The position numbers were made by a program, and so were the translations under genes. This document shows positions 19,467 to 28,249 of a DNA stretch of 64,000 nt, piece after piece. This DNA comes from Cytobacillus luteolus (GTDB lineage: Bacteria > Bacillota > Bacilli > Bacillales > Bacillaceae_L): assembly GCF_017873715.1 (NCBI RefSeq), contig NZ_JAGGKM010000004.1, positions 248,001-312,000 of the forward strand. The letters run 5' to 3'. Position 1 is the first letter of the stretch; each line of letters begins with the position of its first letter. Under the pieces are notes generated by a model that saw only the letters and a list, made by a program, of their open reading frames with translations, had not been told where the DNA came from and did no database searches.

Positions 19467-19875
19467 TAATTTACCCCCTTAAATTTTAGCACCATATCTT
19501 TATGGAACTCTTTGTTGCTGCTGTTAAGCATACATTCACTTATATTATTAATTGATAAAATGAAAACCCTTGCAATAGATGTCAAAATTCGCCCAACTCT
19601 TCAGAGATGAGACAATAATTGACAATGCTATTGTAGATATTTCTTTATCAATATAATGTAACAAATACATTTTACTCTCATACAGAAGTAGCGTCAAGGA
19701 ATCCTGTACACAAATTGTTCAAATTAAAACAATTCAATTACCGCTATTACCAATTACTTACAACTAATATCAAATAATTAATTTAGAATCATAATCAGTA
19801 TTTATTCGACAAAAAAATTCATGTTTTTAATCCACCTTCTTGTTATATAATAATTTAGAGAAAGAGGGGAATCGT
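19467..19875. other. Divergent intergenic gap between sdhC and yslB
   Basis: About 400 AT-rich bases carry the control regions of both genes. On the minus strand a TTGACA (19580-19585) lies about 115 bases upstream of sdhC but lacks a good -10 at 17 bases. On the plus strand a TATAAT (19846-19851) lies close upstream of yslB without a clear -35. No hairpin or open frame stands out. Confidence 0.4.
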
Positions 19876-20334
19876 GTGAGAAATACTATCTTAGATGTAA
19901 ATAAATCATTTTTTGATGAAAAACAAGTACCAAGCTTCGGTTATGAATTATTAAGAGAAGTTTTAATACCTGATCTACTCGGCAAAGATACTCCTCAGCT
20001 ATTATATTGGGCTGGTAAAAATTTAGCTAGGAAGTATCCTTTAGACTCAATAGAGATGATTGTTGATTTTTTCAGTAAAGCTGGTTGGGGACAATTGACA
20101 CTCGATAAGGATAAGAAAGAAGAACTCGAGTTCCATTTAACAGGTGATCTCGTTTCGAATCGTCTCTCTAGTAAAGAACCTTCCACTTTCCAACTCGAAT
20201 CAGGCTTTTTGGCTCAACAAATTGAACACCAAAAAGGTCAATTATCTGAAGCATATGAACAACAGAAAAACAGGGCCTTAAAGGTCATTTTCACAGTAAA
20301 AACTGACAAAAAGGACATCATTAAACATATTTAA
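19876..20334 (+). CDS. yslB: YslB-family protein (DUF2507)
   Basis: A 152-residue soluble protein of unknown function, similar along its length to B. subtilis YslB. Typical segments are YELLREVLIPDLLG, YWAGKNLARKYP, FFSKAGWGQLT and LESGFLAQQIE. The fold resembles haem/NO-binding or V4R-like small-molecule domains, but this is inference. The start is GTG at 19876, six bases after GAGGGG; upstream in-frame codons lack a ribosome site. It is on the opposite strand between sdhC and lysC, as in B. subtilis. Confidence 0.82.
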   Translation: MRNTILDVNKSFFDEKQVPSFGYELLREVLIPDLLGKDTPQLLYWAGKNLARKYPLDSIEMIVDFFSKAGWGQLTLDKDKKEELEFHLTGDLVSNRLSSKEPSTFQLESGFLAQQIEHQKGQLSEAYEQQKNRALKVIFTVKTDKKDIIKHI

Positions 20335-20343
20335 TGGTTAATG

Positions 20344-20379
20344 GAAAAGGTGCTACACAGTTTGTGTCGCACCTTTTTT
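20344..20379. terminator. Bidirectional terminator between yslB and lysC
   Basis: A 13-base stem with one mismatch (20346-20358 with 20364-20376) has a T run on the plus side and a shorter one on the minus side. It serves the converging yslB and lysC transcripts. Confidence 0.85.
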
Positions 20380-20385
20380 CATTAT

Positions 20386-20889
20386 CTAAATTGTAACCTC
20401 TGATTTGTCAGAAACTGATAAACTAAATGCCTCATGTAGGGCATCTACTGCCTTGACCATGTTCACCTGCTCAACTACGGTCGATACTTTGATTTCAGAT
20501 GTACTTACCATTTTCACTTGAATTTCGTGATTTGCTAGCACTTGAAACATTTCGGCTGCTACTCCGGGGTTGGAAATCATTCCTGAGCCAACAATAGAGA
20601 CCTTGGCCAATCCACTTTCATGCTGAATTTCAGTAAACTTAAGCTCCTCACGGTTACTATTTAATACATGAAGAGTATCCTCTAAATCAGCTGTTTTAAC
20701 TGAGAAAGAAATAGATGTTGTATTATCATTGGTTGTACTTTGAATGATAATATCCACATTTAAGCCATTCTGTGCTAATGTTGTAAAGATTTTAGATAAT
20801 GTCTGTAGTTCATTAGGTAATCCACAGACTGTTACCCTTGTTACTTGGTCTTCAAATGCAATGCCTCTAACAATTAAGTTTTTTTCCAT
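20386..20889 (-). CDS. lysC: Aspartokinase II, beta subunit from an internal in-frame start
   Basis: An ATG at 20889 lies inside lysC, in frame, a few bases after a strong GAGGAGGAAG. It would yield 167 residues made only of the two ACT regulatory domains, beginning MEKNLIVRG. In B. subtilis aspartokinase II is an alpha2-beta2 enzyme whose beta chain comes from an equivalent internal start. The retained ribosome site supports the same here. Confidence 0.8.
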   Translation of the reverse strand: MEKNLIVRGIAFEDQVTRVTVCGLPNELQTLSKIFTTLAQNGLNVDIIIQSTTNDNTTSISFSVKTADLEDTLHVLNSNREELKFTEIQHESGLAKVSIVGSGMISNPGVAAEMFQVLANHEIQVKMVSTSEIKVSTVVEQVNMVKAVDALHEAFSLSVSDKSEVTI

Positions 20890-21624
20890 TGAAACTTCCT
20901 CCTCGATGATTGTCCCATTTTCTAACTCCATGCTTGATCTAACCTCTAAAGGCATTAAGTAATTTTTGGCAAATTCAACTGCTCTGGGGTGAAGTACGCC
21001 TGCACCTAAATTAGCTAGTTCCAACATTTCATCATAGGAGACAGACTGTAATTTTCTTGCAGTTTTTATATAGCGTGGATCAGTAGTAAAGACTCCAGTT
21101 ACATCAGTATATATATCACACTTATCAGCTTTTAATGCGGCAGCCAAAGCAACTGCTGTTGTATCAGATCCACCTCTCCCAAGTGTAGTAATAGCACCAT
21201 CTACTGTAATTCCTTGGAATCCAGCAACCACAACAATTTGTCCTTTATTTAAACTTTCGTTTAATTTCTTTGTATCTATATTTACGATACGTGCATTGCT
21301 ATGTATCGCTTCAGTCTCAATGCCAGCTTGCCATCCTGTAAATGATATTGAATCATATCCTTTTTCTTGTAATGCTAATGTTAATAATGAAATGGTAACT
21401 TGTTCTCCTGTTGAAAGAAGCATATCCATTTCACGCTTGCTAGGATTTTTACTAATTTGCTTCGCTAAAGACACAAGTTCATCTGTTGATTTTCCCATAG
21501 CAGAAACGACAACAACCACTTTATTACCTTTGTCTACCTCATGAACAACTCGATTTGCAACGTTCTGAATACGCTCAATTGAACCAACCGATGTACCACC
21601 AAATTTTTGTACAATGATTCCCAT
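20386..21624 (-). CDS. lysC: Aspartokinase II, alpha subunit (lysine-sensitive)
   Basis: A 412-residue aspartate kinase catalysing the first step toward lysine, threonine and methionine. The kinase start reads IVQKFGGTSVGS, and GGSDTTAVALAAALKADKCDIYTDV and DPRYI mark the nucleotide and substrate site. Two ACT domains fill the C-terminal 165 residues. A longer in-frame start at 21663 exists, but the ATG at 21624 has a GAGG site and the family N-terminus. It is under a lysine riboswitch. An internal start makes the beta subunit. Confidence 0.96.
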   Translation of the reverse strand: MGIIVQKFGGTSVGSIERIQNVANRVVHEVDKGNKVVVVVSAMGKSTDELVSLAKQISKNPSKREMDMLLSTGEQVTISLLTLALQEKGYDSISFTGWQAGIETEAIHSNARIVNIDTKKLNESLNKGQIVVVAGFQGITVDGAITTLGRGGSDTTAVALAAALKADKCDIYTDVTGVFTTDPRYIKTARKLQSVSYDEMLELANLGAGVLHPRAVEFAKNYLMPLEVRSSMELENGTIIEEEVSMEKNLIVRGIAFEDQVTRVTVCGLPNELQTLSKIFTTLAQNGLNVDIIIQSTTNDNTTSISFSVKTADLEDTLHVLNSNREELKFTEIQHESGLAKVSIVGSGMISNPGVAAEMFQVLANHEIQVKMVSTSEIKVSTVVEQVNMVKAVDALHEAFSLSVSDKSEVTI

Positions 21625-21661
21625 TATTTTATCATCCTCTTCATTAAGTTCTCTAAAACGC

Positions 21662-21692
21662 AAAAAAGCAATGAGACTAACATCTCATTGCA
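21662..21692 (-). terminator. Riboswitch terminator hairpin upstream of lysC
   Basis: A perfect 9-base stem (21668-21676 with 21683-21691) is followed by a T6 tract on the minus strand, 38 bases before the lysC start. It is the expression platform of the lysine riboswitch, closing when lysine is bound. Confidence 0.9.
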
Positions 21693-21721
21693 GTGATAAC
21701 GATAATTACGTGTCACTTCGT

Positions 21722-21890
21722 GAGATAGCCCTCCAAGAGTAAATCTTGACAGTCTTACATCTATTAAATGCAAAACCAGCGAAAAAACAAAATGAGCGTT
21801 TTATCACTTCGGCGAGCTTCCCTTTCAAACAGTGATTTACAGAGCTCATTCTCCTCCCACTGCCTACTTATAAAGCACGCACCTCTATCT
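21722..21890 (-). ncRNA. Lysine riboswitch (L-box) aptamer
   Basis: The minus strand has the hallmark L-box blocks in order: GATAGAGGTGC, a variable arm ending GAAAGGGAAGCTCGCCGAAG, then TTTGCAT and AGATGTAAGACTGTCAAGA, and a closing GGAGGGCTATCTC that pairs with the start. It lies between a SigA promoter and a terminator ahead of lysC, so high lysine should stop lysC transcription. Confidence 0.95.
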
Positions 21891-21932
21891 TCACTTCAGT
21901 TTCTGAAGTGTATGAATATCAAATTAGTTGTA

Positions 21933-21962
21933 ATTATATCAGAATTGGATGTAAAAATACAA
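21933..21962 (-). promoter_or_regulatory. SigA promoter for the lysC riboswitch transcript
   Basis: On the minus strand TTGTAT (21957-21962) and an extended TGaTATAAT (-10 at 21933-21938) are 18 bases apart. It falls directly after the uvrC stop and about 40 bases upstream of the aptamer. Confidence 0.7.
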
Positions 21963-21965
21963 GAA

Positions 21966-23738
21966 TTAATTTCTTAATTTCTCATAGATTATCTCCGCAG
22001 TTTGGCGAGGTATTTTAGCCTCTACAATTTCTTCTATAGTTGCTGAACGTAGTTTTTTTATCGAGCCAAAATGTTTAAGAAGTGCTTTCTTTCTTTTTTC
22101 TCCCACACCAGGTATATCATCCAGAACAGATTGAAATGCAGACTTCCCTCTAATTTGACGATGAAAAGTTATTGCAAATCGATGAACTTCATCTTGAATT
22201 CGCTGTAATAGATAAAACTCTTGACTATTTCGTGGTAGCTGGATAATTTCAGCAGTCTCTCCCAATAATAACTCTGAAGTTCTATGTCTTTCATCCTTAG
22301 CAAGCCCTGCTGTCGGAACCTCTAATCCTAGCTCATTCTCTAATACATCCCTAACTGCCGCTAAATGACCTTTACCACCATCAATAATAATTAAATCAGG
22401 TAGTGGTAGTTGTTCCTTTAGTACTCTTGAATATCGCCTTCTAACGACTTCTCGCATCGATTCATAATCATCTGGACCGATTACGGACTTAATTTTATAC
22501 TTTCGATACTCTTTTTTCTCAGGCTTGCCATCTATAAACACAATCATCGCAGAAACAGGATCTGTTCCTTGTATATTAGAATTATCAAAAGCCTCAATCC
22601 GATGAGGTGTAGCAATTCCTAAGTGGATACCTAACTGTTCAACTGCCTTAATCGTTCTCTCTTCATCTCTTTCAATTAGGGAGAATTTCTCTTTTATCGC
22701 AATAAAAGCATTTTTAGTTGCTAAATCTATTAAATCCTTCTTCTGCCCCTTACTAGGCTGAAACACACTTACTTCTAAAAGTTTTTCTACCATTTCCTTG
22801 TCTACCGTCTTAGGTAATAGAATTTCTTTGGGTTTAAAATGATTATTTTGCGAGTAAAATTGCCCTAAAAATGTTAGGAAATCTTCCTCAGGCTCATCAT
22901 AAAATGGGAATAAAGAAACTTCACGCTCTATTAATTTCCCTTGCCTAATAAAAAAGACTTGTACACACATCCAGCCTTTGTCATAAGAAAAACCGAATAC
23001 ATCGCGATCTACAAAGTCAGTCATCGTCATCTTTTGTCTTTCCATTGTTGTTTCAATATGCGCTATTTGATCTCGATATTCTTTTGCTCTTTCAAAGTCA
23101 AGGTTTTCAGAAGCATTAATCATTTTCTCAGTTAAGTTAGTTTTAATTTCCTTGTAACCACCATTTAAAAACTTGGAAATCTCATCCACCAACTGTTTAT
23201 TTTGCTCTTCTGAAACCGACTGGATACAAGGTGCTAAGCACTGACCAATATGATAATAAAGACATACTTTATCAGGCAAAGTAGAACATTTTCTAAGCGG
23301 ATAGATTCGGTCTAATAGCTTTTTCGTTTCACTAGCCGCCTGTGCATTTGGATAAGGGCCAAAGTATTTCCCTTTATCTTTTTTCACATTACGGGTTATG
23401 AGTAATCTTGGATGTCTTTCAGCGGTAATCTTAATAAAAGGATAACTTTTATCATCCTTTAACATCACATTATATTTTGGGTCATATTTTTTAATTAAGT
23501 TCATTTCTAGTACTAATGCATCTATGTTTGAAGGTGTTACAATATATTCAAAATCAACAATCTCTTGAACTAAGCGTAGCGTCTTACCGTCATGAGAACC
23601 AGTAAAATAAGATCGAACTCTATTTTTTAATATTTTTGCTTTCCCTACATAGATAATCGTCCCATTTTTATCCTTCATTAAATAGCAGCCTGGTTGATCT
23701 GGAAGTACGGAAAGTTTTTCTTTTAGGTGATCATGCAT
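21966..23738 (-). CDS. uvrC: Excinuclease ABC subunit C
   Basis: The 590-residue nuclease of nucleotide excision repair, cutting on both sides of a lesion with UvrAB. The N-terminal GIY-YIG domain reads [11 protein letters not shown] and [12 protein letters not shown] motif ([14 protein letters not shown]) near 200, the RNase H-like second nuclease with [17 protein letters not shown], and C-terminal helix-hairpin-helix ([19 protein letters not shown]) follow. An upstream ATG at 23753 lacks a ribosome site; the ATG at 23738 follows GGAGTGG and fits the family. Confidence 0.97.
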   Translation of the reverse strand: MHDHLKEKLSVLPDQPGCYLMKDKNGTIIYVGKAKILKNRVRSYFTGSHDGKTLRLVQEIVDFEYIVTPSNIDALVLEMNLIKKYDPKYNVMLKDDKSYPFIKITAERHPRLLITRNVKKDKGKYFGPYPNAQAASETKKLLDRIYPLRKCSTLPDKVCLYYHIGQCLAPCIQSVSEEQNKQLVDEISKFLNGGYKEIKTNLTEKMINASENLDFERAKEYRDQIAHIETTMERQKMTMTDFVDRDVFGFSYDKGWMCVQVFFIRQGKLIEREVSLFPFYDEPEEDFLTFLGQFYSQNNHFKPKEILLPKTVDKEMVEKLLEVSVFQPSKGQKKDLIDLATKNAFIAIKEKFSLIERDEERTIKAVEQLGIHLGIATPHRIEAFDNSNIQGTDPVSAMIVFIDGKPEKKEYRKYKIKSVIGPDDYESMREVVRRRYSRVLKEQLPLPDLIIIDGGKGHLAAVRDVLENELGLEVPTAGLAKDERHRTSELLLGETAEIIQLPRNSQEFYLLQRIQDEVHRFAITFHRQIRGKSAFQSVLDDIPGVGEKRKKALLKHFGSIKKLRSATIEEIVEAKIPRQTAEIIYEKLRN

Positions 23739-23862
23739 TTGCAACCACTCCATTACACAATGTTGAGAATTTAACTAACACTTATTGTATCATGATTTGT
23801 GTACACTAGGACTTGTAAAATAAAGTAATTGTCTTTTATACCAAAAAAAAAGGTAACAGGGA

Positions 23863-23985
23863 GTTATTCGCTAGAATCCACTCGCTTTCCGCGGGCAGTC
23901 CGGGGGCCTCCCGGCGCTACGCACCTGTGGGGTCTCCCGTTGACGTCCTACTCCCGCAGGAGTCTCGTGGATTCTAGCGAATAAC
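23863..23985 (+). repeat. Hairpin repeat family 1, copy B
   Basis: A 123-base element with perfect 19-base terminal inverted repeats (23863-23881 and 23967-23985). The arm sequence is unrelated to that of copy A, yet the core is the same: CTTTCCGCGGGC, GGCGC, CTGTGGGGTCTC and CTCCCGCAGGAGTC. It lies between uvrC and the trxA terminator. Confidence 0.9.
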
Positions 23986-24073
23986 CTAACTCTCAACATT
24001 AGTTTTAATTTTTTTTTGTTACAACAAAGACTTACCTAAAAAATAGCTTTCGACAATATTTCCTAAGAAATAC

Positions 24074-24102
24074 AAAAAAAACAGCCTAATTATATAGGCT
24101 GT
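24074..24102 (-). terminator. Terminator after trxA
   Basis: A perfect 9-base stem (24080-24088 with 24094-24102) precedes a T7 run on the minus strand, just past the trxA stop. Confidence 0.88.
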
Positions 24103-24109
24103 TGTTGGA

Positions 24110-24424
24110 TTATGCGTGTTTGTTTAGTAATTCAGCAAGTGCATCTTTAGGTTGGAATCCAACAACCTTATCTACAACTTCGCCGTTTTTCATAACTAGT
24201 AATGTTGGGATACTCATAACTCCGAATTTCCCTGCAGTCTCTTGATTTTCGTCAACATCGATTTTCACGATTTTAACTTTTTCACCCATTTCTGAGTCTA
24301 ATTCTTCTAATACAGGAGCAATCATTTTACAAGGTCCACACCATGGAGCCCAGAAATCTGCAAGAACTAGACCTTCGCTAGTTTCCGTATTGAAATTTTG
24401 ATCTGTTACATTTGAAATTGCCAT
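24110..24424 (-). CDS. trxA: Thioredoxin
   Basis: A 104-residue cytoplasmic disulfide reductant. The active site WCGPC has its redox cysteines at 29 and 32. The buried Asp in LADFWAP and the cis-Pro in SIPTLLV are present. The length is standard. It has its own long leader with a hairpin (24499-24521) and its own terminator, so it is monocistronic. A possible -10 TATACT lies about 115 bases upstream. Confidence 0.98.
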   Translation of the reverse strand: MAISNVTDQNFNTETSEGLVLADFWAPWCGPCKMIAPVLEELDSEMGEKVKIVKIDVDENQETAGKFGVMSIPTLLVMKNGEVVDKVVGFQPKDALAELLNKHA

Positions 24425-24498
24425 ATTTTTTTCCTCCTTTAAAACGTTTATATATTGTAGTTAACCTAGCATGTGAATACCTAAGTAACTAACACCTC

Positions 24499-24521
24499 CA
24501 GAATAATTTACCGTTATTCTG
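24499..24521 (-). promoter_or_regulatory. Perfect hairpin in the trxA leader
   Basis: An 8-base perfect inverted repeat (24499-24506 with 24514-24521) with a 7-base loop lies 75 bases upstream of the trxA start and is followed at once by GGAGG on the minus strand. There is no T run, so it is not a terminator. It could stabilise the mRNA or bind a regulator; its function is unknown. Confidence 0.35.
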
Positions 24522-24664
24522 AGTAGCTAAACACAGTATATCACCTGGAAGTTTTAGATGCTAATTATTTGCTTCGTACGTAATATATGCTAGGACGGTT
24601 AAATCTATGTAAGTAAAATACCCTAATTTAAAGCATTATATTTGTTTATTAGTTACACTAACCC

Positions 24665-24715
24665 GTTGATTTCAGCTGAAGGCACTCGCTTTCCGCGGGC
24701 GGTCCGTGAGCCTCC
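24665..24715 (+). repeat. Hairpin repeat family 1, copy C (left half only)
   Basis: Fifty bases match the left half of the family: arm GTTGATTTCAGC as in copy D, then GGCACTCGCTTTCCGCGGGC and GAGCCTCC. The right half is missing. It lies between trxA and the etfA terminator. Confidence 0.8.
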
Positions 24716-24741
24716 AAATCAAGTAGCCTATATTCATAAAT

Positions 24742-24764
24742 AAAAGGCAACCACTTGGCTGCCT
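24742..24764 (-). terminator. Terminator after etfA
   Basis: A compact hairpin pairs AGGCA/TGCCT and CCA/TGG with one mismatch (24745-24764) and has a short T-rich tail on the minus strand. It ends the fadR-fadB-etfB-etfA operon. Confidence 0.7.
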
Positions 24765-24771
24765 CTTTATG

Positions 24772-25749
24772 TTAAGAATGTACTTTCAGTTTTTTAAACT
24801 CTTCTGTAAGAAGTGGTACAACTTCAAATAAGTCTCCAACGATTCCGTAATCAGCTACTTTGAAGATGTTTGCTTCTGGGTCTTTATTGATAGCTACGAT
24901 AACTTTAGAGTTAGACATACCAGCTAAATGTTGAATTGCACCTGAGATACCGCAAGCAATATATAGGTCTGGTGTAACTACTTTACCTGTTTGGCCGATT
25001 TGTAGTGAATAATCACAGTATTCAGCGTCACAAGCTCCACGAGAAGCACCAATTGCTCCACCAAGAACATTAGCTAGTTCTTTTAATGGTTCAAATCCAT
25101 CTTCGCTTTTCACTCCACGACCACCAGCAATAACAACCTTTGCCTCTGACAAGTCAACACCTTCAGATGCTTTTCTCACTACTTCCTTTACAATTGTACG
25201 TAAGTCTTTAATATCAACTGATAATGAAGACACTTCACCTGTACGTGACTCGTCTTTTGCTAAAGGAGCAATGTTATTTGGACGGATTGTAGCAAAGATT
25301 AATCCATCAGTAATAATTTTCTTCTCAAATGCTTTACCTGAGTAGATTGGTCTTGTAAACACAAGATTACCGCCTGTTGCCTCAACATCTGTTGCATCAG
25401 AAATTAATCCAGAATTTAGCTTACCAGCAATTTTAGGAGCTAAGTCTTTTCCTAATGCAGTGTGTCCAATCACTAATCCTTCTGGACTTTCAGCATCAAT
25501 AACAGCTAATAAAGCTTGAGCATATCCATCAGGTGTATACGTTTTCAATTTTTCGTCTTCAACTGTTACTACTTTATCTGCACCGTAGTGAAATAATTCA
25601 GTAGCTAATGAGCTAACACCGTCTCCTAGTAAGACAGCTACAACTTCTCCACCTTCAGCAACTGTTTTACCTGCAGAAATCGTTTCAAATGAAACATTAC
25701 GTAATGAGTTATCACGTGCTTCAGCTAATACTAACACTTTTCTTGCCAT
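24772..25749 (-). CDS. etfA: Electron transfer flavoprotein alpha subunit
   Basis: A 325-residue subunit that binds FAD and passes electrons from acyl-CoA dehydrogenases to the quinone pool. The C-terminal FAD-binding domain is clear: VIAGGRGVKSEDGF, GASRGACDAEYC, QIGQTGKVV and YIACGISGAIQHLAGM. It follows etfB by about 45 bases, with AGGGGG before the ATG. It is the last gene of the fatty-acid oxidation operon. Confidence 0.97.
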   Translation of the reverse strand: MARKVLVLAEARDNSLRNVSFETISAGKTVAEGGEVVAVLLGDGVSSLATELFHYGADKVVTVEDEKLKTYTPDGYAQALLAVIDAESPEGLVIGHTALGKDLAPKIAGKLNSGLISDATDVEATGGNLVFTRPIYSGKAFEKKIITDGLIFATIRPNNIAPLAKDESRTGEVSSLSVDIKDLRTIVKEVVRKASEGVDLSEAKVVIAGGRGVKSEDGFEPLKELANVLGGAIGASRGACDAEYCDYSLQIGQTGKVVTPDLYIACGISGAIQHLAGMSNSKVIVAINKDPEANIFKVADYGIVGDLFEVVPLLTEEFKKLKVHS

Positions 25750-25796
25750 TTTATTTTACCCCCTAATTTTAGTAGAGTGATATATTTATAAGTCTC

Positions 25797-26570
25797 TTAC
25801 ACTACTTTTGCTTCAGTATGAAGTAATGAAACCAGTTCTTTAACTTGGTCAGCTAATTCACCTTGAAGAACTTTACCAGCTTCTTTTTTAGGTGGTAAAT
25901 AGATTTCAATAGTTTTTGTTTTTGCTTCTACATCATCTTCTTCTAAATCTAAGTCATCTAGTTCTAATTCTTCTAGAGGCTTTTTCTTAGCTTTCATAAT
26001 CCCAGGTAGAGAAGGATAACGAGGCTCATTTAATCCTTGTTGTGCAGTTACTAATAATGGTAGTGTTGTTTCAATTACTTCAGAGTCTCCTTCAACATCA
26101 CGAGTAACAGTAACATTCTTTCCATTGATTTCTAATTTAGTAATTGTTGTAACATATGGAATATCTAGTAATTCTGCAACACGTGGTCCAACTTGTCCAG
26201 ACCCACCATCAATTGCTACATTACCACCTAAGATTAGGTCAACTTCTTTATCTTTTAAGAATTCAGAAATGATTTTAGCAGTTGTAAACTGATCTCCTGC
26301 TTCTACATCATCTTCTGTATTGATAAGAACTGCTTTATCAGCACCCATTGCTAAAGCAGTACGAAGTTCTTTCTCAGCATCCTCTGTACCAACAGTTACA
26401 ACAGTTACCTCGCCACCGTTTGCGTCTCTAACTTGAATCGCTTCTTCAATGGCATATTCATCATAAGGGTTAATTATAAATTCGGCACCATCTTCACTAA
26501 TTTGACCGTTTTTAACTACAATCTTCTCTTCTGTGTCAAATGTTCTTTTCATAATAACAAAGATGTTCAT
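25797..26570 (-). CDS. etfB: Electron transfer flavoprotein beta subunit
   Basis: A 257-residue partner of EtfA. It has the beta-subunit AMP-binding pattern (MKRTFDTEEKI, INPYDEYAIEEAIQ, AMGADKAVLI) and the recognition-loop region LPLLVTAQQGLNEPRYPSLPGIMKAKKK. The C-terminus is acidic then basic, as in B. subtilis. The operon order fadR-fadB-etfB-etfA is the same as there. Confidence 0.97.
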   Translation of the reverse strand: MNIFVIMKRTFDTEEKIVVKNGQISEDGAEFIINPYDEYAIEEAIQVRDANGGEVTVVTVGTEDAEKELRTALAMGADKAVLINTEDDVEAGDQFTTAKIISEFLKDKEVDLILGGNVAIDGGSGQVGPRVAELLDIPYVTTITKLEINGKNVTVTRDVEGDSEVIETTLPLLVTAQQGLNEPRYPSLPGIMKAKKKPLEELELDDLDLEEDDVEAKTKTIEIYLPPKKEAGKVLQGELADQVKELVSLLHTEAKVV

Positions 26571-26684
26571 TGTTTCCCCTCCTACAAAATTAAAAGCTTA
26601 TAAGTTTTAATAATTCTAAAACCTTATATAACTATTTTACTATAATTTCTGAATATTGAATAGAAAAATAGTTTAAAATAATCT

Positions 26685-27458
26685 TTATTTTCCTTTGAAT
26701 TGAGGTTGACGCTTTTCAATAAAAGCTTGGATACCTTCTTGGCCATCCTCTGATGTAAAGACTTGACCGAATAACTCAGCCTCTCTTGCAACACCCGCAT
26801 GGTATTGTTTTGTCTTAGCAATATTTAATAACTCGATGGTAGCAGCAATGGAGATTGGGCTTTTCGCAGCAATCTTTTTAGCAATTTTGTATGTTTCTTC
26901 TACTAAGCTCTCCTCTGGAAATGCATGGTTTGCTAATCCAAACTGAACAGCTTCCTTTCCACTAATAGGGTCACTTGTCCAAAGCATTTCAGCTGCTTTA
27001 GACACACCAATAAACTTTGGTAGTCTAGCTGTTCCAGCAAAACCAGGGATTAATCCTAATTGAAGTTCTGGAAGACCTAACTTTGCAGTTTCACTTACAA
27101 TTCTAAAGTGACAACCCATTGCTAATTCTAAGCCACCACCTAGTGCAGCTCCATGAATGCTAGCAATGATTGGTTTGGTGAAGTTTTCCATTCTTTCAAA
27201 TAGATCCTGCCCGTATGTAGACAGCTTTGAGAACTCTTCTCCATTTGAAACAGTCGTAAATTCTTTAATATCTGCACCTGCAGAGAAGAATCTGCCCTCT
27301 CCTTTTAAAACAATTACTCTAACTTCTTCATTAGTCTCAAGACCATCAAGTACTCCCGATAGCTCCTTTAGGACTAAAGATGATAAAGCATTTGCAGGTG
27401 GATGATTAATTGTAATTGTGGCAATTCTTTCCTCAATTGTTGTACTTAGTAATGCCAT
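26685..27458 (-). CDS. fadB: Enoyl-CoA hydratase
   Basis: A 257-residue crotonase-fold enzyme that hydrates trans-2-enoyl-CoA in beta-oxidation. The first oxyanion region is FFSAGADIKEF near 60, and the second is IHGAALGGGLELAMGC near 100. Catalytic Glu positions in LELAMG and LGLPELQLGLIPG are present. It lies directly after fadR (11 bases), so the two are co-transcribed and fall under FadR control. Confidence 0.93.
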   Translation of the reverse strand: MALLSTTIEERIATITINHPPANALSSLVLKELSGVLDGLETNEEVRVIVLKGEGRFFSAGADIKEFTTVSNGEEFSKLSTYGQDLFERMENFTKPIIASIHGAALGGGLELAMGCHFRIVSETAKLGLPELQLGLIPGFAGTARLPKFIGVSKAAEMLWTSDPISGKEAVQFGLANHAFPEESLVEETYKIAKKIAAKSPISIAATIELLNIAKTKQYHAGVAREAELFGQVFTSEDGQEGIQAFIEKRQPQFKGK

Positions 27459-27469
27459 TTGCTTTCCCC

Positions 27470-28066
27470 CTAACTATTAGGCTTGAAGAATCCACATCCG
27501 TAGATCAATAGTTGGTGTACTTGTCCTGTTAACTTTAAGAGATCATATTTTTGTTCATTCATAACCCAAGTGGTGACAGTCTCGTCTATAGTACCGAAAA
27601 CCATCTGCCTTGCTAGTCGAACGTCTAAATCAGCCCTGAACTCGCCATTTTCTTTACCCTGAATAATGATTTGATCAACGACCTTCAAGTAACCTTTTAG
27701 AACTTCATTTATTCGAAGTCTAAGTTCTTTATTAGATTGACGTAATTCTAGTTGGGTAACAATCGCTAAATCATGATCAGCAGCTAATAAGGAAAAGTGT
27801 TTTTCCACCAACATTAACAATTTCTCTGCAGCAGTCTGTTTTCCTGCAATTTCTTCTTCAATTTTCTCGATAAAATTGCCCATCTTTTCTTGGAACAAGG
27901 AAACGAGAATATCTTCTTTGTTTTTAAAGTAGAGGTAAATTGTCCCATCAGCTACTCCTGCTTGTTTTGCAATCTTTGAAACTTGTGCTTGATGGTAGCC
28001 GTTCTCGGCAATTACGACTACTGCTGCATCTATAATTTGTTTGAATTTTGGCTTCGTTCGTTTCAA
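27470..28066 (-). CDS. fadR: TetR-family fatty-acid degradation regulator FadR
   Basis: A 198-residue repressor. The N-terminal TetR helix-turn-helix reads IIDAAVVVIAENGYHQ, then KIAKQAGVADGTIYLYFKNKEDIL; the rest is the ligand domain. In B. subtilis FadR represses beta-oxidation genes and is released by long-chain acyl-CoA. The start is TTG at 28066, eight bases after AAAGGAAG. A palindromic operator lies 23 bases upstream, implying autoregulation of this operon. Confidence 0.93.
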   Translation of the reverse strand: MKRTKPKFKQIIDAAVVVIAENGYHQAQVSKIAKQAGVADGTIYLYFKNKEDILVSLFQEKMGNFIEKIEEEIAGKQTAAEKLLMLVEKHFSLLAADHDLAIVTQLELRQSNKELRLRINEVLKGYLKVVDQIIIQGKENGEFRADLDVRLARQMVFGTIDETVTTWVMNEQKYDLLKLTGQVHQLLIYGCGFFKPNS

Positions 28067-28088
28067 CTATGTTACTTCCTTTCATAAA

Positions 28089-28108
28089 ATGAATGAATCG
28101 TCATTCAT
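28089..28108. promoter_or_regulatory. FadR operator upstream of fadR
   Basis: The perfect palindrome ATGAATGA-ATCG-TCATTCAT fits the FadR site as I know it from B. subtilis (TGAATGA and TCATTCA half-sites). It sits between the lcfA terminator and the fadR start, where it would block transcription of fadR-fadB-etfB-etfA. Confidence 0.85.
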
Positions 28109-28159
28109 ATTTTTATAATAAGGCCTTAATTAACTGCTGTCAAGTTTGTGTTAGCTAAG

Positions 28160-28188
28160 AAGAGCCACGCTCTGTTATCATGGCTCTT
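28160..28188 (-). terminator. Terminator after lcfA
   Basis: An 8-base perfect stem (28160-28167 with 28181-28188) has a weak T-rich tail on the minus strand. It separates lcfA from the fadR operon but may leak. Confidence 0.6.
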
Positions 28189-28249
28189 TGCATGATGTGT
28201 CTAACATTGGTGAACCGTCTATTGCAAAGTATATTGATAACCTTTAACA

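Noticed and set aside
19560-19580. CcpA cre site upstream of sdhC
   Set aside because: A TGAAAACCCTTGCAA string looks loosely similar but lacks the central CG of a cre site.
26624-26821. Minus-strand frame across the end of fadB
   Set aside because: It is a shifted-frame shadow of fadB running into an AT-rich gap, with no ribosome site or known family.
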